Of a DNA stretch of 64,000 nt, positions 17,479 to 26,465 are shown one piece after another. The notes beneath the pieces were generated by a model. It was not told the origin of the DNA. It saw only the letters and a program-made list of their open reading frames with translations, and searched no databases. The stretch's first letter is position 1. Each line of letters starts with the position of its first letter. Source of the stretch: Vreelandella zhanjiangensis DSM 21076 (lineage in GTDB: Bacteria > Pseudomonadota > Gammaproteobacteria > Pseudomonadales > Halomonadaceae); the NCBI RefSeq assembly GCF_000377665.1, contig NZ_KB898648.1:310001-374000 (forward strand). The letters run 5' to 3'. Made by a program: the position numbers and the translations under genes.

Positions 17479-18474
17479 TTACTCGACGGCTAACGCCGCA
17501 TCGATGATGGCCTGGCCATTGGGAACGTTATTGGCAAAGTTCTTGTAGGAGGTTTCACGGGCGATCTCGAGCCAGGCGTTGTAGTCCTCCTCGCTCATGC
17601 TGACCACTTCCACGCCGTTCTCTTCGTAAACATCGACCATCTCCTGGTCAATGGCCGCCGCTTCTTCGGCAAAGAACTGCTCGGCCGCTTTACCCGCTTC
17701 CATCAGAGCTGTCTGCTGCTCTTCATTGAGGCCTTGCCATACCTGCTCTGAAATCAGGATCGGCTCGTACATGAACCACAGCGCGAAGTCGCCTGGCTGG
17801 GTCATGCACTCAACCTGTTCGTAAAGTCGAAACGAGATAAACGACATGGAAGAGGTGTTGGCGGCGTCGAGTACGCCGGTCTGCATGGCGGTGTAAATTT
17901 CAGAGGAGGGCATGGAGGCGATGGAGGCACCGGCGGCTTCCAGCATCTCTTCAAACGCCGGGCCCGCGGCGCGAATGTTTTGTCCGGATACGGTGTCGGG
18001 GGAGGTAATGCACTGCTCGCTGGACGCGAAACCGCCCGATAGCCAGGCATGGGATAGAACGCGGGCGCCCCCATCCAGAATCACAGCTTCAATCAGCTCC
18101 ATGTATTCCGAGTCGTTCAGGCGCTGGGCGTGCTCCTGGTTACGCACTAAGCCGGGCATCAGAGTGGCGGAAAATTCAGGGTGTCGACCGCTCGCGTAGT
18201 CCAGCGGTAGCGAGGTAATGTCCAGGCGCCCACGGGTAAGCGCGCCCCACTGCTCGCGGGCTTTGAACAACGACTGGCCAGGGTAGACTTCGATGGTAAG
18301 CCCAACATCCGCCTCAGCTACATGGCGGGCCATCATTTGGACCATTTCATCACGGACATCACCTTGCCCGCCGGGGAATTGGTGAGAGGCGCGCAGCACG
18401 GTATCGGCGCTGGCATGAGAAACGGCAATGGCCAAGCCCAGAGCGGTTAGGGTGGTACATAGGTAGCGTTGCAT
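17479..18474 (-). CDS. TRAP transporter substrate-binding protein (DctP type), probably malonate
   Basis: 331 aa from ATG 18474 with GGAG upstream. The next in-frame Met at 18552 would overrun the operator region. Signal peptide MQRYLCTTLTALGLAIAVSHASA. The periplasmic body has the DctP features FPGGQGDVRDEMVQMMA, EVYPGQSLFKAREQWGAL and the substrate-lid region YTAMQTGVLDAANTSSMSF. First gene of the malonate operon, divergent from the GntR regulator. Confidence 0.9.
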   Translation of the reverse strand: MQRYLCTTLTALGLAIAVSHASADTVLRASHQFPGGQGDVRDEMVQMMARHVAEADVGLTIEVYPGQSLFKAREQWGALTRGRLDITSLPLDYASGRHPEFSATLMPGLVRNQEHAQRLNDSEYMELIEAVILDGGARVLSHAWLSGGFASSEQCITSPDTVSGQNIRAAGPAFEEMLEAAGASIASMPSSEIYTAMQTGVLDAANTSSMSFISFRLYEQVECMTQPGDFALWFMYEPILISEQVWQGLNEEQQTALMEAGKAAEQFFAEEAAAIDQEMVDVYEENGVEVVSMSEEDYNAWLEIARETSYKNFANNVPNGQAIIDAALAVE

Positions 18475-18525
18475 ATGGCATCTCCAACTGTTTGTTGTTG
18501 TGTGTTTGGAAGAGCTTTTTATGTG

Positions 18526-18542
18526 TATCAGAAAATCTGATA
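18526..18542. promoter_or_regulatory. 17-bp palindrome, candidate GntR/FCD operator
   Basis: TATCAGA-AAA-TCTGATA, perfect 7-bp arms around AAA, in the 155-bp divergent gap between the malonate TRAP operon and the GntR gene. Size and place fit the site of an FCD-class GntR dimer; binding is inferred. Confidence 0.7.
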
Positions 18543-18629
18543 TATATTTCAATAGTCCCTGGCTGTGCTAATGTCAAATAAGTGCAGCATACAATAAGTA
18601 TAATGGCGTGCCTTTTTTGGAGGTGAAGT

Positions 18630-19313
18630 ATGGCCGATACCAAACGTTCCAACGCGCAGAAGCTTCGCGATTCTCTTGAAGACGACATCATCAATGGCCG
18701 TCGTCTACCGGGCGAACGGCTGGACCCCGAAGAGTTGGGGCAGACGTTTAACGTATCACGCACGCCGGTGCGCGAGGCCTTTCAGCAGTTGGTCGCCAGC
18801 GGCCTGGTCACCGTTTCGCCGAAGAAAGGCACGTTTGTAGCCAAGGTGGGTATCGACCAGCTAATCGAAATGTTTGAAGTGATGGCCGAGCTTGAAGGCA
18901 TGTGCGGGCGACTGGCAGCCCGGCGCATCAGCGAGCCGGAGCTTGCTGAATTACGCGCCGCCCATGGACGCTGCGAGGCCGCCGCCCTGGCGGGTGATAC
19001 CGACGAGTACTACTACGAAAACGAAGCCTTTCACGACTGCATCTATGCGGCGAGCCACAATACTTTTCTGGCCAGCGAAGCTCGTCAGTTAAAACAGCGC
19101 TTAAAGCCCTATCGTCGTCTGCAATTGCAGGTTCGCCAGCGCATGCATAATTCGCTAAGCGAACACCAGGTCATCGTAGATGCCATTACCCAAGGCGATG
19201 CTGCATTGGCTGAGCAAGCGCTATGCGACCACGTGCTGATTCAGGGCGAACGATTCAGCGACTTCGTGTCCAGCGTGCGTCGCATGGAAGCGCCCATCAG
19301 CCAAACGGGCTAG
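18630..19313 (+). CDS. GntR family regulator (FCD class), probably controls the malonate operon
   Basis: 227 aa. The N-terminal winged helix (about 8-75) carries LGQTFNVSRTPVREAFQQL and VTVSPKKGTFVA. The C-terminal helical FCD domain carries the metal/ligand histidines in NEAFHDCIYAASHN and NSLSEHQVIVDAI. Divergent from the malonate operon, as MatR is in rhizobial mat loci. GGAGGTGA precedes the ATG. The likely inducer is malonate or malonyl-CoA. Confidence 0.88.
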   Translation: MADTKRSNAQKLRDSLEDDIINGRRLPGERLDPEELGQTFNVSRTPVREAFQQLVASGLVTVSPKKGTFVAKVGIDQLIEMFEVMAELEGMCGRLAARRISEPELAELRAAHGRCEAAALAGDTDEYYYENEAFHDCIYAASHNTFLASEARQLKQRLKPYRRLQLQVRQRMHNSLSEHQVIVDAITQGDAALAEQALCDHVLIQGERFSDFVSSVRRMEAPISQTG

Positions 19314-19398
19314 CCAATGTCCGTATCGGTGGGGTAATGGTCCTTGCCGACACGTCACGCTCGGCGGAAACTCTCCCTATTAACGAGCGGGAGAGAAC

Positions 19399-20427
19399 AT
19401 GACGCGCCATATTGCCTTATTAGCTTACCCCGACTGCCAATTGCTGGATGTCAGTGGCCCCTGGCAGGTGTTTGCCAGCGCCAATGCGCTAAGCCCAAAA
19501 CCCTTATACCGCTTGACTCTGGTCGCGGATGCACCTGGGCCGGTAATGACCAACGGCGGCTTGGCGGTGCATGCCAGCCACGCCTATGTCGAACTGTCGC
19601 AATTGCAGCCTTTGGATACGTTACTGATCGCAGGCGGCAGCGGCGTGATGGAGAAACGCCAAGACCTGCACGTGTTGGCGCTTTTACGTGAGGTGGCGCC
19701 TCACGTGCGCCGGTTAGGCTCGATCTGCTCAGGGGCTTTCTTGCTGGCTGCCGCCGGGCTTTTAGATGGCAAGCGGGTTACCACCCATTGGCGCCATGCC
19801 GAGCAGCTTGCCGAGGAGTACGCGGCACTTAGCGTTGAGCCTGATGCGCTGTATATACAGAGCGGTGATCGCTACACCAGCGCCGGGATAACGGCCGGTA
19901 TCGATCTGGCGCTTTCGCTGGTGGAAGCCGACCATGGCGCTGACCTTGCCGGGCGGGTCGCGCGAGAGCTGGCGATGTTTCTGCATCGCCCGGGCGGGCA
20001 GTCGCAGTTCAGCGAACTTCTACGCTGCCAGCAAAGTGCCGGTCCGTTGCGTCGTTTGTTGGATCATCTGCATGCTGACCCTGGTGGGGCGCATTCGCTG
20101 GAAAGTATGGCGGCCTTGATGGCGGTGTCGCCACGTCATCTTACCCGCCTATTCAAGCGCCACTTAACCACGACGCCAGTTACTTACTTGACCCAGCTGC
20201 GCCTTGAGCAGGCACGTTTGGCGCTGCTGGATGAGCATCAATCGGTATCGCTTGAGCGATTAGCCGAGCGCTGGCGCTTGGGTGGCGTCGAGCAGCTGCG
20301 CCGCCAGTTTCAACGTTACTATGGCGTTTCTCCTTCTGTGTATCGCCAGCGCTTCGGCGCGGCGGCTAAGCCTACCCTTACGTCTACTCTTGTGCCTACA
20401 CTTTTGGAGCCATCGCCATGCCATTAA
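19399..20427 (+). CDS. GlxA family transcriptional regulator (DJ-1/PfpI-like domain plus AraC HTH)
   Basis: 342 aa. The N-terminal amidotransferase-like domain (about 4-170) has SICSGAFLLAAAGLLDGKRVTTHW. The C-terminal AraC domain has two helix-turn-helix units (MAVSPRHLTRLFKRHLTTTPVTYL and LGGVEQLRRQFQRYYGVSPSVYRQRF). The last residues contain a 4-residue repeat (PTL-T-STL-V-PTL) encoded by a 12-nt tandem repeat. It overlaps the MFS start by 10 nt, so it may control that transporter. Confidence 0.88.
   Translation: MTRHIALLAYPDCQLLDVSGPWQVFASANALSPKPLYRLTLVADAPGPVMTNGGLAVHASHAYVELSQLQPLDTLLIAGGSGVMEKRQDLHVLALLREVAPHVRRLGSICSGAFLLAAAGLLDGKRVTTHWRHAEQLAEEYAALSVEPDALYIQSGDRYTSAGITAGIDLALSLVEADHGADLAGRVARELAMFLHRPGGQSQFSELLRCQQSAGPLRRLLDHLHADPGGAHSLESMAALMAVSPRHLTRLFKRHLTTTPVTYLTQLRLEQARLALLDEHQSVSLERLAERWRLGGVEQLRRQFQRYYGVSPSVYRQRFGAAAKPTLTSTLVPTLLEPSPCH
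20370..20405 (+). repeat. 12-nt degenerate tandem repeat at the end of the GlxA-type gene
   Basis: Three units GCCTACCCTTAC, GTCTACTCTTGT and GCCTACACTTTT run head to tail at the 3' end of the regulator gene. The period of 12 keeps the frame and adds a Pro/Ser-Thr-Leu repeat to the protein tail. Confidence 0.6.
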
Positions 20428-21584
20428 CCGTTACGCTGTTATCGCTGTGCCAAGCGCTGTTGGTCAGCGGCAATATCCTGCTGATTGCCGTATCGCCTCT
20501 CATTGGCGCCTCGCTGGCACCAACCGCCAACTGGGCCACTGCGCCGGTGGCCAGCCAGTGGCTGGGGCTAATGTGTGCCACCATTCCCGCCTCGCTGATC
20601 ATGGGGCGGCTGGGGCGTAAGCGCGGGTTTGTGCTGGGCAATCTTATCGGCTTGATGGGTACGGCCGTGGCCATTTCAGCGCTACGTCAGCAAAGCTTTA
20701 GCCTCTTCCTGCTGGCGACTTGGCTGATTGGTATCGGTATCGGCTTTGGGCAGCTCTACCGCTTTGCGGCCCTTGAGGCAGCCCCCACCGCACTGCGCGA
20801 TAAAGCGCTTGGTTTAGTGATGGGCGGCGGAGTGTTGGCAGCGTTTGCAGGCCCCTGGCTTGCCCGCTTTAGCCGTGAGCTGAGCGAGACGCCGTTTTTA
20901 GGTAGCTTCGTTGGGCTGGGCGTGCTGTATGTGTTGGCACTGGGCATATTACTTTGTACGCGGTTGCCGGTCGCCTTTGTGCAGGCAGTAGAGGGCGAGA
21001 AAAAGCCCTTGTCCGCTATCCTGCGCCAGCCTGGTTTCCTGCTGGCCGTCAGCGCGGCGGCCATCGGCTACGGCGTGATGAACCTGGCCATGACCGCAAC
21101 ACCGCTGGCGATGGCAGGGGCTGGTCACAGTTTTGACCATGTCGCCACGACCATTCAATGGCATGTGGTCGCCATGTTCCTGCCCTCGTTTTTTACCGGC
21201 CATTTGACGGCGCGCTTTGGTGCTCCACGCATGATTAGCGCTGGCTGCTTGTTGCTGGTGGCAAGCGCAATCGCTGCCCAGTTCGATGCCGGATTTGCAG
21301 GCTTTAACGTTGCGTTGATTCTGTTGGGGCTTGGCTGGAATTTTACCTTCCTGCCCGCCACCGGGTTATTAACGCAGAGCTATCAACCGGCGGACAAGGC
21401 GCGCACTCAGGCGGCTAACGAGTTTCTAGTGTTTGGCACGGTCGCCTTGACGGCGCTGCTGGCGGGGCCGTTGGTTAATACATTGGGCTGGGCGATGCTC
21501 AATGCGCTCTTGATTCCTGTTTCGTTACTGCCAGTGGTGTTATTGATATGGCAACGACGGCCAAACGCGCCCTTGTTATCTTAA
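20418..21584 (+). CDS. MFS transporter
   Basis: 388 aa with about twelve hydrophobic segments. The loop 2-3 motif is recognisable in MGRLGRKRGFVLGNLIG and a substrate-pathway helix in GLGWNFTFLPATGLL. Close to the group of small drug- or metabolite-efflux MFS proteins; substrate unknown. It begins inside the end of the GlxA-type regulator (10-nt overlap). Confidence 0.85.
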   Translation: MPLTVTLLSLCQALLVSGNILLIAVSPLIGASLAPTANWATAPVASQWLGLMCATIPASLIMGRLGRKRGFVLGNLIGLMGTAVAISALRQQSFSLFLLATWLIGIGIGFGQLYRFAALEAAPTALRDKALGLVMGGGVLAAFAGPWLARFSRELSETPFLGSFVGLGVLYVLALGILLCTRLPVAFVQAVEGEKKPLSAILRQPGFLLAVSAAAIGYGVMNLAMTATPLAMAGAGHSFDHVATTIQWHVVAMFLPSFFTGHLTARFGAPRMISAGCLLLVASAIAAQFDAGFAGFNVALILLGLGWNFTFLPATGLLTQSYQPADKARTQAANEFLVFGTVALTALLAGPLVNTLGWAMLNALLIPVSLLPVVLLIWQRRPNAPLLS

Positions 21585-21585
21585 G

Positions 21586-21601
21586 ATGTTATAACGCAGT
21601 T
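21586..21601. promoter_or_regulatory. ATGTTATAACG-type site upstream of the 21638 gene
   Basis: ATGTTATAACGCAGTT, nearly identical (15 of 16) to 31847-31862 in front of the DksA-like gene. Core GTTATAAC is palindromic. It lies just after the MFS stop and 37 bp before the next ATG. Possibly a Zur-family box; see the site at 31844. Confidence 0.45.
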
Positions 21602-21637
21602 AATAAGGTCCATTTGTTTGTTAAGTCAGGTATTTAC

Positions 21638-22003
21638 ATGATTGCTAAACGGGAACGCGGAAAACTGGAACGGCAGATCATTGCTTCTTTGACCGAGGCC
21701 TGCGAGCAGGCCAAGGCTGAGGTGCCCGGGTTCGTCTGGCTAACCCACTGCGTGGACTACCAGCACTTTCCCGAAAGCCTGGTGGTTATCTGGGTATTTG
21801 ATACCGATGCCCATTTAGCCTCAGCGCTAAAGGGCGATGCCAAACAGCGCCTGCATGATTTCACGGCCAGCGCCCTGGCCGAGGCAGGCATGGCGCTGGA
21901 TAGCATCGCACAGCATATCGACTTCGATAGTGAACAGGCGTGCCAGCGCGCCCACGGCGGTGACTGGCAGCGCCGTCTGCGCGCGCGAAGCGTGAGGCAC
22001 TGA
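21638..22003 (+). CDS. Conserved hypothetical protein
   Basis: 121 aa from ATG 21638; a longer frame to 21548 would start inside the MFS gene and cross the GTTATAAC site. Not assigned to a function. The body looks alpha/beta (VPGFVWLTHCVDYQHFPESLVVIWVFDT), followed by a helical segment. It overlaps the DUF1289 gene by one base (TGATG), so the two are probably made together. Confidence 0.7.
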   Translation: MIAKRERGKLERQIIASLTEACEQAKAEVPGFVWLTHCVDYQHFPESLVVIWVFDTDAHLASALKGDAKQRLHDFTASALAEAGMALDSIAQHIDFDSEQACQRAHGGDWQRRLRARSVRH

Positions 22004-22176
22004 TGGCCAAGAAAATCGACAGCCCCTGCATCGCCGCCTGTCAGTTGAAGGGCGGCATGTGTATCGGCTGTGGGCGAAGTATTGAAGAAATTCGCCACTG
22101 GAAATCCATGAAGCGGCCCGAAAAAATCGCCACCATCAAACGGGCCGAACAGCGTTACAAGAAGCTCAACAAGTAG
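22003..22176 (+). CDS. DUF1289 family small cysteine protein
   Basis: 57 aa: SPCIAACQLKGGMCIGCGRS near the N-terminus gives the four-cysteine pattern of DUF1289, then a basic helix (HWKSMKRPEKIATIKRAEQR). The cysteines suggest a metal site. Function unknown. Start ATG 22003 overlaps the previous stop. Confidence 0.82.
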   Translation: MAKKIDSPCIAACQLKGGMCIGCGRSIEEIRHWKSMKRPEKIATIKRAEQRYKKLNK

Positions 22177-22212
22177 CGGGCTTTAGGGATACATCATTCG
22201 GGCGGCGCTTAA

Positions 22213-22662
22213 TTAAAAATCACCCGGGGCGCATTGCAGGCAGGTAAGGCCCAGGGCGCGCCACTGGGCGACTACCGCATCGCGGTCATCCAGCACCAGC
22301 CAGGGCTCAAAACCGTCTTCACGCATGGTGCTAAGGAGGGCTTCCTTGACCGCTTCGTCATCCACGTGGTCATGGCCATCCGGGCGCAGGTACATGGCGT
22401 CAAACGGTATGGCGTTGCGGGTCAGCCATTCGTGGGTATGCTCGCGGTGAGTATCCGGGCGGCCGCTGCAAATGATGATTTGTTGGCCTTGGGCCTTCAA
22501 TAATTTCACCAGCCGGGCGACCGGTTCGATCACCGGCGCTTCGGCCATAAACGCAAAGAAGGGGTCCCACTGTTTGGCGGGGCCTAACACCCATTCGTGT
22601 ACTTTTGTGGGGTGAAATTCAGCTAACGTACCGTCAACATCGACAATCACGGCGTGGGTCAT
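22213..22662 (-). CDS. HAD-superfamily phosphatase resembling the Pnkp 3'-phosphatase domain
   Basis: 149 aa. VDVDGTLA (7-14) is the HAD nucleophile motif DxDGT, IICSGRPDTHREHTHEWL is motif II with the Pnkp-type pattern, LRPDGHDHVDDEAVK is the middle block, VLDDRDAVVAQWRALGL is motif IV, and the end CAPGDF matches the GDF ending of T4 polynucleotide kinase phosphatase. It would hydrolyse a phosphate monoester. No kinase domain. Last gene of a coupled operon; 4-nt overlap with the MBL gene. Confidence 0.82.
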   Translation of the reverse strand: MTHAVIVDVDGTLAEFHPTKVHEWVLGPAKQWDPFFAFMAEAPVIEPVARLVKLLKAQGQQIIICSGRPDTHREHTHEWLTRNAIPFDAMYLRPDGHDHVDDEAVKEALLSTMREDGFEPWLVLDDRDAVVAQWRALGLTCLQCAPGDF

Positions 22663-23732
22663 GCAAGGCTCCTGCTATTTAAGGTGTGAGTATTCAAAGA
22701 AAGCATCTTTTGTGTGGCGAGGCGCGCACCGAGTAACGTGCGCCAAGCGCCAAGAGCGGGTTCGGGTAAATGGGTAAACAGCGGCACCACTCGTTCGGCG
22801 TTTAGCTGATCAGCAAGCTCAACCAGATGCGAGGCGCGCAGATGCACATTCCAGCGCTGCCAGAGAATGTCGCCAGCGGCCAGTTCAACGCAGCGCGAAG
22901 GCGTCAGATAACCGGTGTGCAGCAGGTGAAAGCCTGGCCACATGGCAGCGGTGTCGTCACGATCACTGATCAGGTTGAGGCTTGGCTGGGAAGCATCGGG
23001 GCGCACCAGAATCGCTTCTATTCTTTTATCCACATGGGAACGGCGTAGCGTCGCGGGGAGCGCCAGCAGGGTTTGCAGATTGGCGCGAATAATCGGGTCA
23101 ATAGCAAGCGAAAGCCCGCGAGCATCCGCCTCTTCGGCTAGCCAGAGCGCCATCTCAAGCGCTCGGCCTGATTCAGGCACCGGGAAAACCAGCGGGCGGT
23201 TCAAGTGTTCGCGGATAGCACCCACACATGCCTGCTGGGGTTGATCGTAGGTGCCGTAGGACGCATCAAGCAGCGCAATGCGTGCCGGGGGCGGCGTATC
23301 AAACGGGAATAGCCGGGACTCAAAACAGGCGTCGCCGCTGTAGAAAATGCCGCCCTCAACATCCAGGTGAATCCAAACCCCGCCCAACGAATGGCCCGCC
23401 TGACCGGTGGTTACCGTAATACCGGCAATCTGGCAGGTGCCGCGTTCGGGTAGCGGCTGCCAGGCGCGCCCGTTGGGGAGCGCTTGAGCTACCAGAGGCG
23501 TGCAGTAAAGCGGCAGCGTAGCGGGCAGCTCGCTGACCCCGCCAATATGATCAATATGGTCATGGCTGATAATCACCGCATCGACATCCAGCCTGCGCGC
23601 CCAGGTAATTGGCTCGCCCGGGTGCAGCGCGCCGCCGGCATCTAGCAGAAGCCGTTTGCCGTTGGCCTCCACCACTATGGCCGCGGGGCCTTTATCGCCC
23701 AGGCCGCTTAACATGTTGATGCTGGCGCTCAT
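22659..23732 (-). CDS. MBL-fold metallo-hydrolase, beta-CASP-like
   Basis: 357 aa. Metal motif HDHIDHIGG (about 57-65), then GHSLGG, and GDACFES as the Asp ligand. The C-terminal HLRASHLVELADQLNAERV and PLFTH resembles the late beta-CASP His motif of RNase J-type enzymes. Predicted phosphodiester hydrolase; substrate unknown. It overlaps both neighbours by 4 nt (ATGA), tying it to an ABC importer and a Pnkp-like phosphatase. Confidence 0.8.
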   Translation of the reverse strand: MSASINMLSGLGDKGPAAIVVEANGKRLLLDAGGALHPGEPITWARRLDVDAVIISHDHIDHIGGVSELPATLPLYCTPLVAQALPNGRAWQPLPERGTCQIAGITVTTGQAGHSLGGVWIHLDVEGGIFYSGDACFESRLFPFDTPPPARIALLDASYGTYDQPQQACVGAIREHLNRPLVFPVPESGRALEMALWLAEEADARGLSLAIDPIIRANLQTLLALPATLRRSHVDKRIEAILVRPDASQPSLNLISDRDDTAAMWPGFHLLHTGYLTPSRCVELAAGDILWQRWNVHLRASHLVELADQLNAERVVPLFTHLPEPALGAWRTLLGARLATQKMLSLNTHTLNSRSLA

Positions 23733-24775
23733 TGGTCAGGCTCCAGACACCAGCCTTCCAAGAGCGTCAGCGCCACCTGCTGGCCCAATTTCAGGGCGTG
23801 GGGATGATAGGCGAGCAGCGTTTCGCCGCCCTGCATGCGCAGGTGAATCTCATAGCGCTCGCCACGAAAGGTTTGGCGCTCAACGCGAGCGGTTAAGTCC
23901 TGCTCGCTTGGCGCCTCGGGATGCACCTGAATATGCTCCGGGCGCACCAGCACCGCCTGATGACGCTGGGCAGCGGGAGACGCCAGCCCCTGCATCAGCT
24001 CATTGCCGCCAAGGCGCCTGCCCGGTGCGCCGGTGCTTATCATCAACTGACTGCCCTGGCCGATAAAGCTTGCTACCCAAGACGTGCGCGGCTCGCGGTA
24101 GAGCGTTTCGGGTGTGGCCCACTGCACCAGCTTGCCCGCCTGCATCACCGCGATACGGTCGGCCAGCGCCATGGCTTCGCTTTGATCATGGGTGACGTAG
24201 ACCATGGTGGCTTCGGTGCGGCGGTGGAAATCTGCAAAGCTGTGTTCCATGGAGGCGCGCAGGTGCCTATCCAGGTTCGCCAAGGGCTCATCCAGAAGCA
24301 CCACTGATGGGTCGGTGACCAGGCAGCGGGCGAGTGCCACGCGCTGGCGCTGGCCGCCGCTTAAATCCTGCGGCGTGCGCTGGGCGTAGGGCTCAAGCGC
24401 CACTAGAGAAAGCGCTTGCTCAACGCGGCGTTGATAATCCGCCCCGCGCACACCGCGTAGCTTGAGCGGGTAGCCGACGTTATCGGCGACGCTCATATGC
24501 GGCCACAGCGCGTAAGATTGAAACACCATGGCCATATTGCGCTGCTCGGGGAGCACGTGGTGCTGCTCGCTTGCCAGAAGCTGATCGCCCAGATGGATTT
24601 CGCCGCCGCTTACCTGCTCGAACCCGGCCAGCATACGCAGCATGGTGGTTTTGCCGCAGCCGCTGGGGCCGAGCAGGGCGACAAACTCACCCGGCTCAAC
24701 CGTTAATGAAAGCCCATCCACGGCTTTGTGTTCGCCAAACTGCTTGGTGACTTGCTTAAGGGTTAGCCCTGCCAT
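23729..24775 (-). CDS. ABC transporter ATP-binding protein (FbpC/PotA-like)
   Basis: 348 aa. Walker A GPSGCGKTT near 36, Q-loop VFQSYALWPHM, signature LSGGQRQRVALAR, Walker B VVLLDEPLANLD, H-loop VTHDQSEAMALADRI, and a C-terminal TOBE-like domain. Energises the permease encoded just upstream (13-nt overlap). Confidence 0.92.
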   Translation of the reverse strand: MAGLTLKQVTKQFGEHKAVDGLSLTVEPGEFVALLGPSGCGKTTMLRMLAGFEQVSGGEIHLGDQLLASEQHHVLPEQRNMAMVFQSYALWPHMSVADNVGYPLKLRGVRGADYQRRVEQALSLVALEPYAQRTPQDLSGGQRQRVALARCLVTDPSVVLLDEPLANLDRHLRASMEHSFADFHRRTEATMVYVTHDQSEAMALADRIAVMQAGKLVQWATPETLYREPRTSWVASFIGQGSQLMISTGAPGRRLGGNELMQGLASPAAQRHQAVLVRPEHIQVHPEAPSEQDLTARVERQTFRGERYEIHLRMQGGETLLAYHPHALKLGQQVALTLLEGWCLEPDQ

Positions 24776-26463
24776 GGCACGACTCCTTTGGGTAAACGCG
24801 GGGCCAGAAGGCTAAGCGAGAGCATGAGTGAAGCGACCATCAGCACGACCAGCACGGACACCGCTGACGCCAGAACGCTTTCGCCACCTTCATCGAGGTT
24901 AAAAATCAGCACGCCCAGGGTTTCGTTACCGGCGCTCCATAGCAGTGCCGAGACGGTCAGCTCGTTGACGGCCAGCAGAAATACCAGCAAGCCCCCGGCA
25001 AACAGCGCAGGTGCAATCAGCGGCATCACGATAGTGGAAAGGCGACGCCAAGGGCCGGCACCGGCGAGCTGGGCGGCTTCTTCAAGGGAAGGATCAAGCT
25101 GTGCAAGGCTTGCGCTGACCGGCTTTAAGCACACCACCAGAAAACGCGCCAGATAAGCCACGAAGATCAGCCCCAGCGTGCCGTAAAGCGCCACGTTGAT
25201 AATGGGCAGTGGCCGCACGAACAGCAGTATGCAGGCAATCGCCAGTACCACGCCGGGCAGGGCGTAAGGCAGCTCGATAATGCTCAACGTCAGGTTTTGC
25301 AGGCGCGCTGGAAGCCGCTGGAGGCGGTAGGCCAGCGGCAGGCTGCACAGCATGAGCACCACGGCTGCGCCACCGGCAAGCCAAAAGCTATTGCGCATGG
25401 CGCGCCACGTGGCGCCCTGGCGGCCAATCACTTCATGGTAGGCGTTCAGCGTGGCGGTATCGGCATTGAGCGGTACGCCCATGGCCGGCACCAGCGAGCT
25501 GACCACCAGCGCCACCAGCGGCGCGACAAGAATGACCAGCAACACACTTACCAGCAGCACCGTGACCAGCGCACGAAAGCGGCCGAGCGAGAAATCATGG
25601 GCGCGTCCGCTATGGCCCACCAGCCCGAAACGGCTGCGGCCCATCCAGTGTTGCTGAAGCGCCACACCCGCCAGCGCCAGCACACCAATCAATAGTGAAA
25701 GGGCGGCCATCTCAGCCAGTACACCGGTGCCAAAACTGGCCATGCGCTGATAGATCAGCGTAGGCAGCACGTAATAGCCTGCCGGAATGCCCAGCATGGC
25801 CGGGATGCCGAAGTTACCCAGGCTTGAGATAAACGCCATGGCGCTACCGGCTACCAGACCGCTTCTCGTCACGGGAAGTACGATATGCCGCCACACCTGA
25901 TTCTGCCGGGCACCGCTGATGCGAGCAGCTTCGACAAGCTCGCGTGGTAAGGAAAGTAGTGACGTGCGCAGCGCTAAAAACACCAGCGGGGCACTTTGAA
26001 TACCTAGCAGTAGCGTGATGCCTTCCGCCGAGTAGAGCGGCTGTGGGCTGCCCAACGGCGGTGCCATGCCGATGCTTTTGAGTAACGGGCTTGCCGGGCC
26101 AAATAGCTGCAGCCAACTGAGCGCCGTGACTTGGGGCGGAATCATCATCGGCAACATAAAGCAGAACACCAGCCACGCCTTGCCGCGAATGTCGGTCAGG
26201 GTAATCACGAATGCAAACAGGCTGCCCAGCGCAAGGGCAATCAGCATGCCCAGCCCCGAGGTATACAGGCTGTGCGACAGCGCTCGCCAGGTGCTCGCAG
26301 ACTGAAGCACGCGCCATAGCGGCGCGTTGCCCCCTTGGGTCAAATCGCTTAACGCTTCGACCAAAAGGCGTAGGCTAGGCGCCAGGCTCAGCAGGACCAC
26401 GGTAAGCGTCAAAAGGGTAAGCAGCCAGCGGTGCTGGCTGCCTTGGGTAAGACTCGGTGACAT
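24763..26463 (-). CDS. ABC transporter permease, two fused permease domains (FbpB-like)
   Basis: 566 aa with about twelve membrane helices. There are two EAA-type loops, LVEAARISGARQNQVWRHIVLP in the first half and LEEAAQLAGAGPWRRLSTIVMP in the second, so both permease halves are on one chain. This is the layout of FbpB/AfuB-type importers for ferric iron, sugar phosphates or phosphonates. Confidence 0.92.
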   Translation of the reverse strand: MSPSLTQGSQHRWLLTLLTLTVVLLSLAPSLRLLVEALSDLTQGGNAPLWRVLQSASTWRALSHSLYTSGLGMLIALALGSLFAFVITLTDIRGKAWLVFCFMLPMMIPPQVTALSWLQLFGPASPLLKSIGMAPPLGSPQPLYSAEGITLLLGIQSAPLVFLALRTSLLSLPRELVEAARISGARQNQVWRHIVLPVTRSGLVAGSAMAFISSLGNFGIPAMLGIPAGYYVLPTLIYQRMASFGTGVLAEMAALSLLIGVLALAGVALQQHWMGRSRFGLVGHSGRAHDFSLGRFRALVTVLLVSVLLVILVAPLVALVVSSLVPAMGVPLNADTATLNAYHEVIGRQGATWRAMRNSFWLAGGAAVVLMLCSLPLAYRLQRLPARLQNLTLSIIELPYALPGVVLAIACILLFVRPLPIINVALYGTLGLIFVAYLARFLVVCLKPVSASLAQLDPSLEEAAQLAGAGPWRRLSTIVMPLIAPALFAGGLLVFLLAVNELTVSALLWSAGNETLGVLIFNLDEGGESVLASAVSVLVVLMVASLMLSLSLLAPRLPKGVVPWQG

Positions 26464-26465
26464 GA

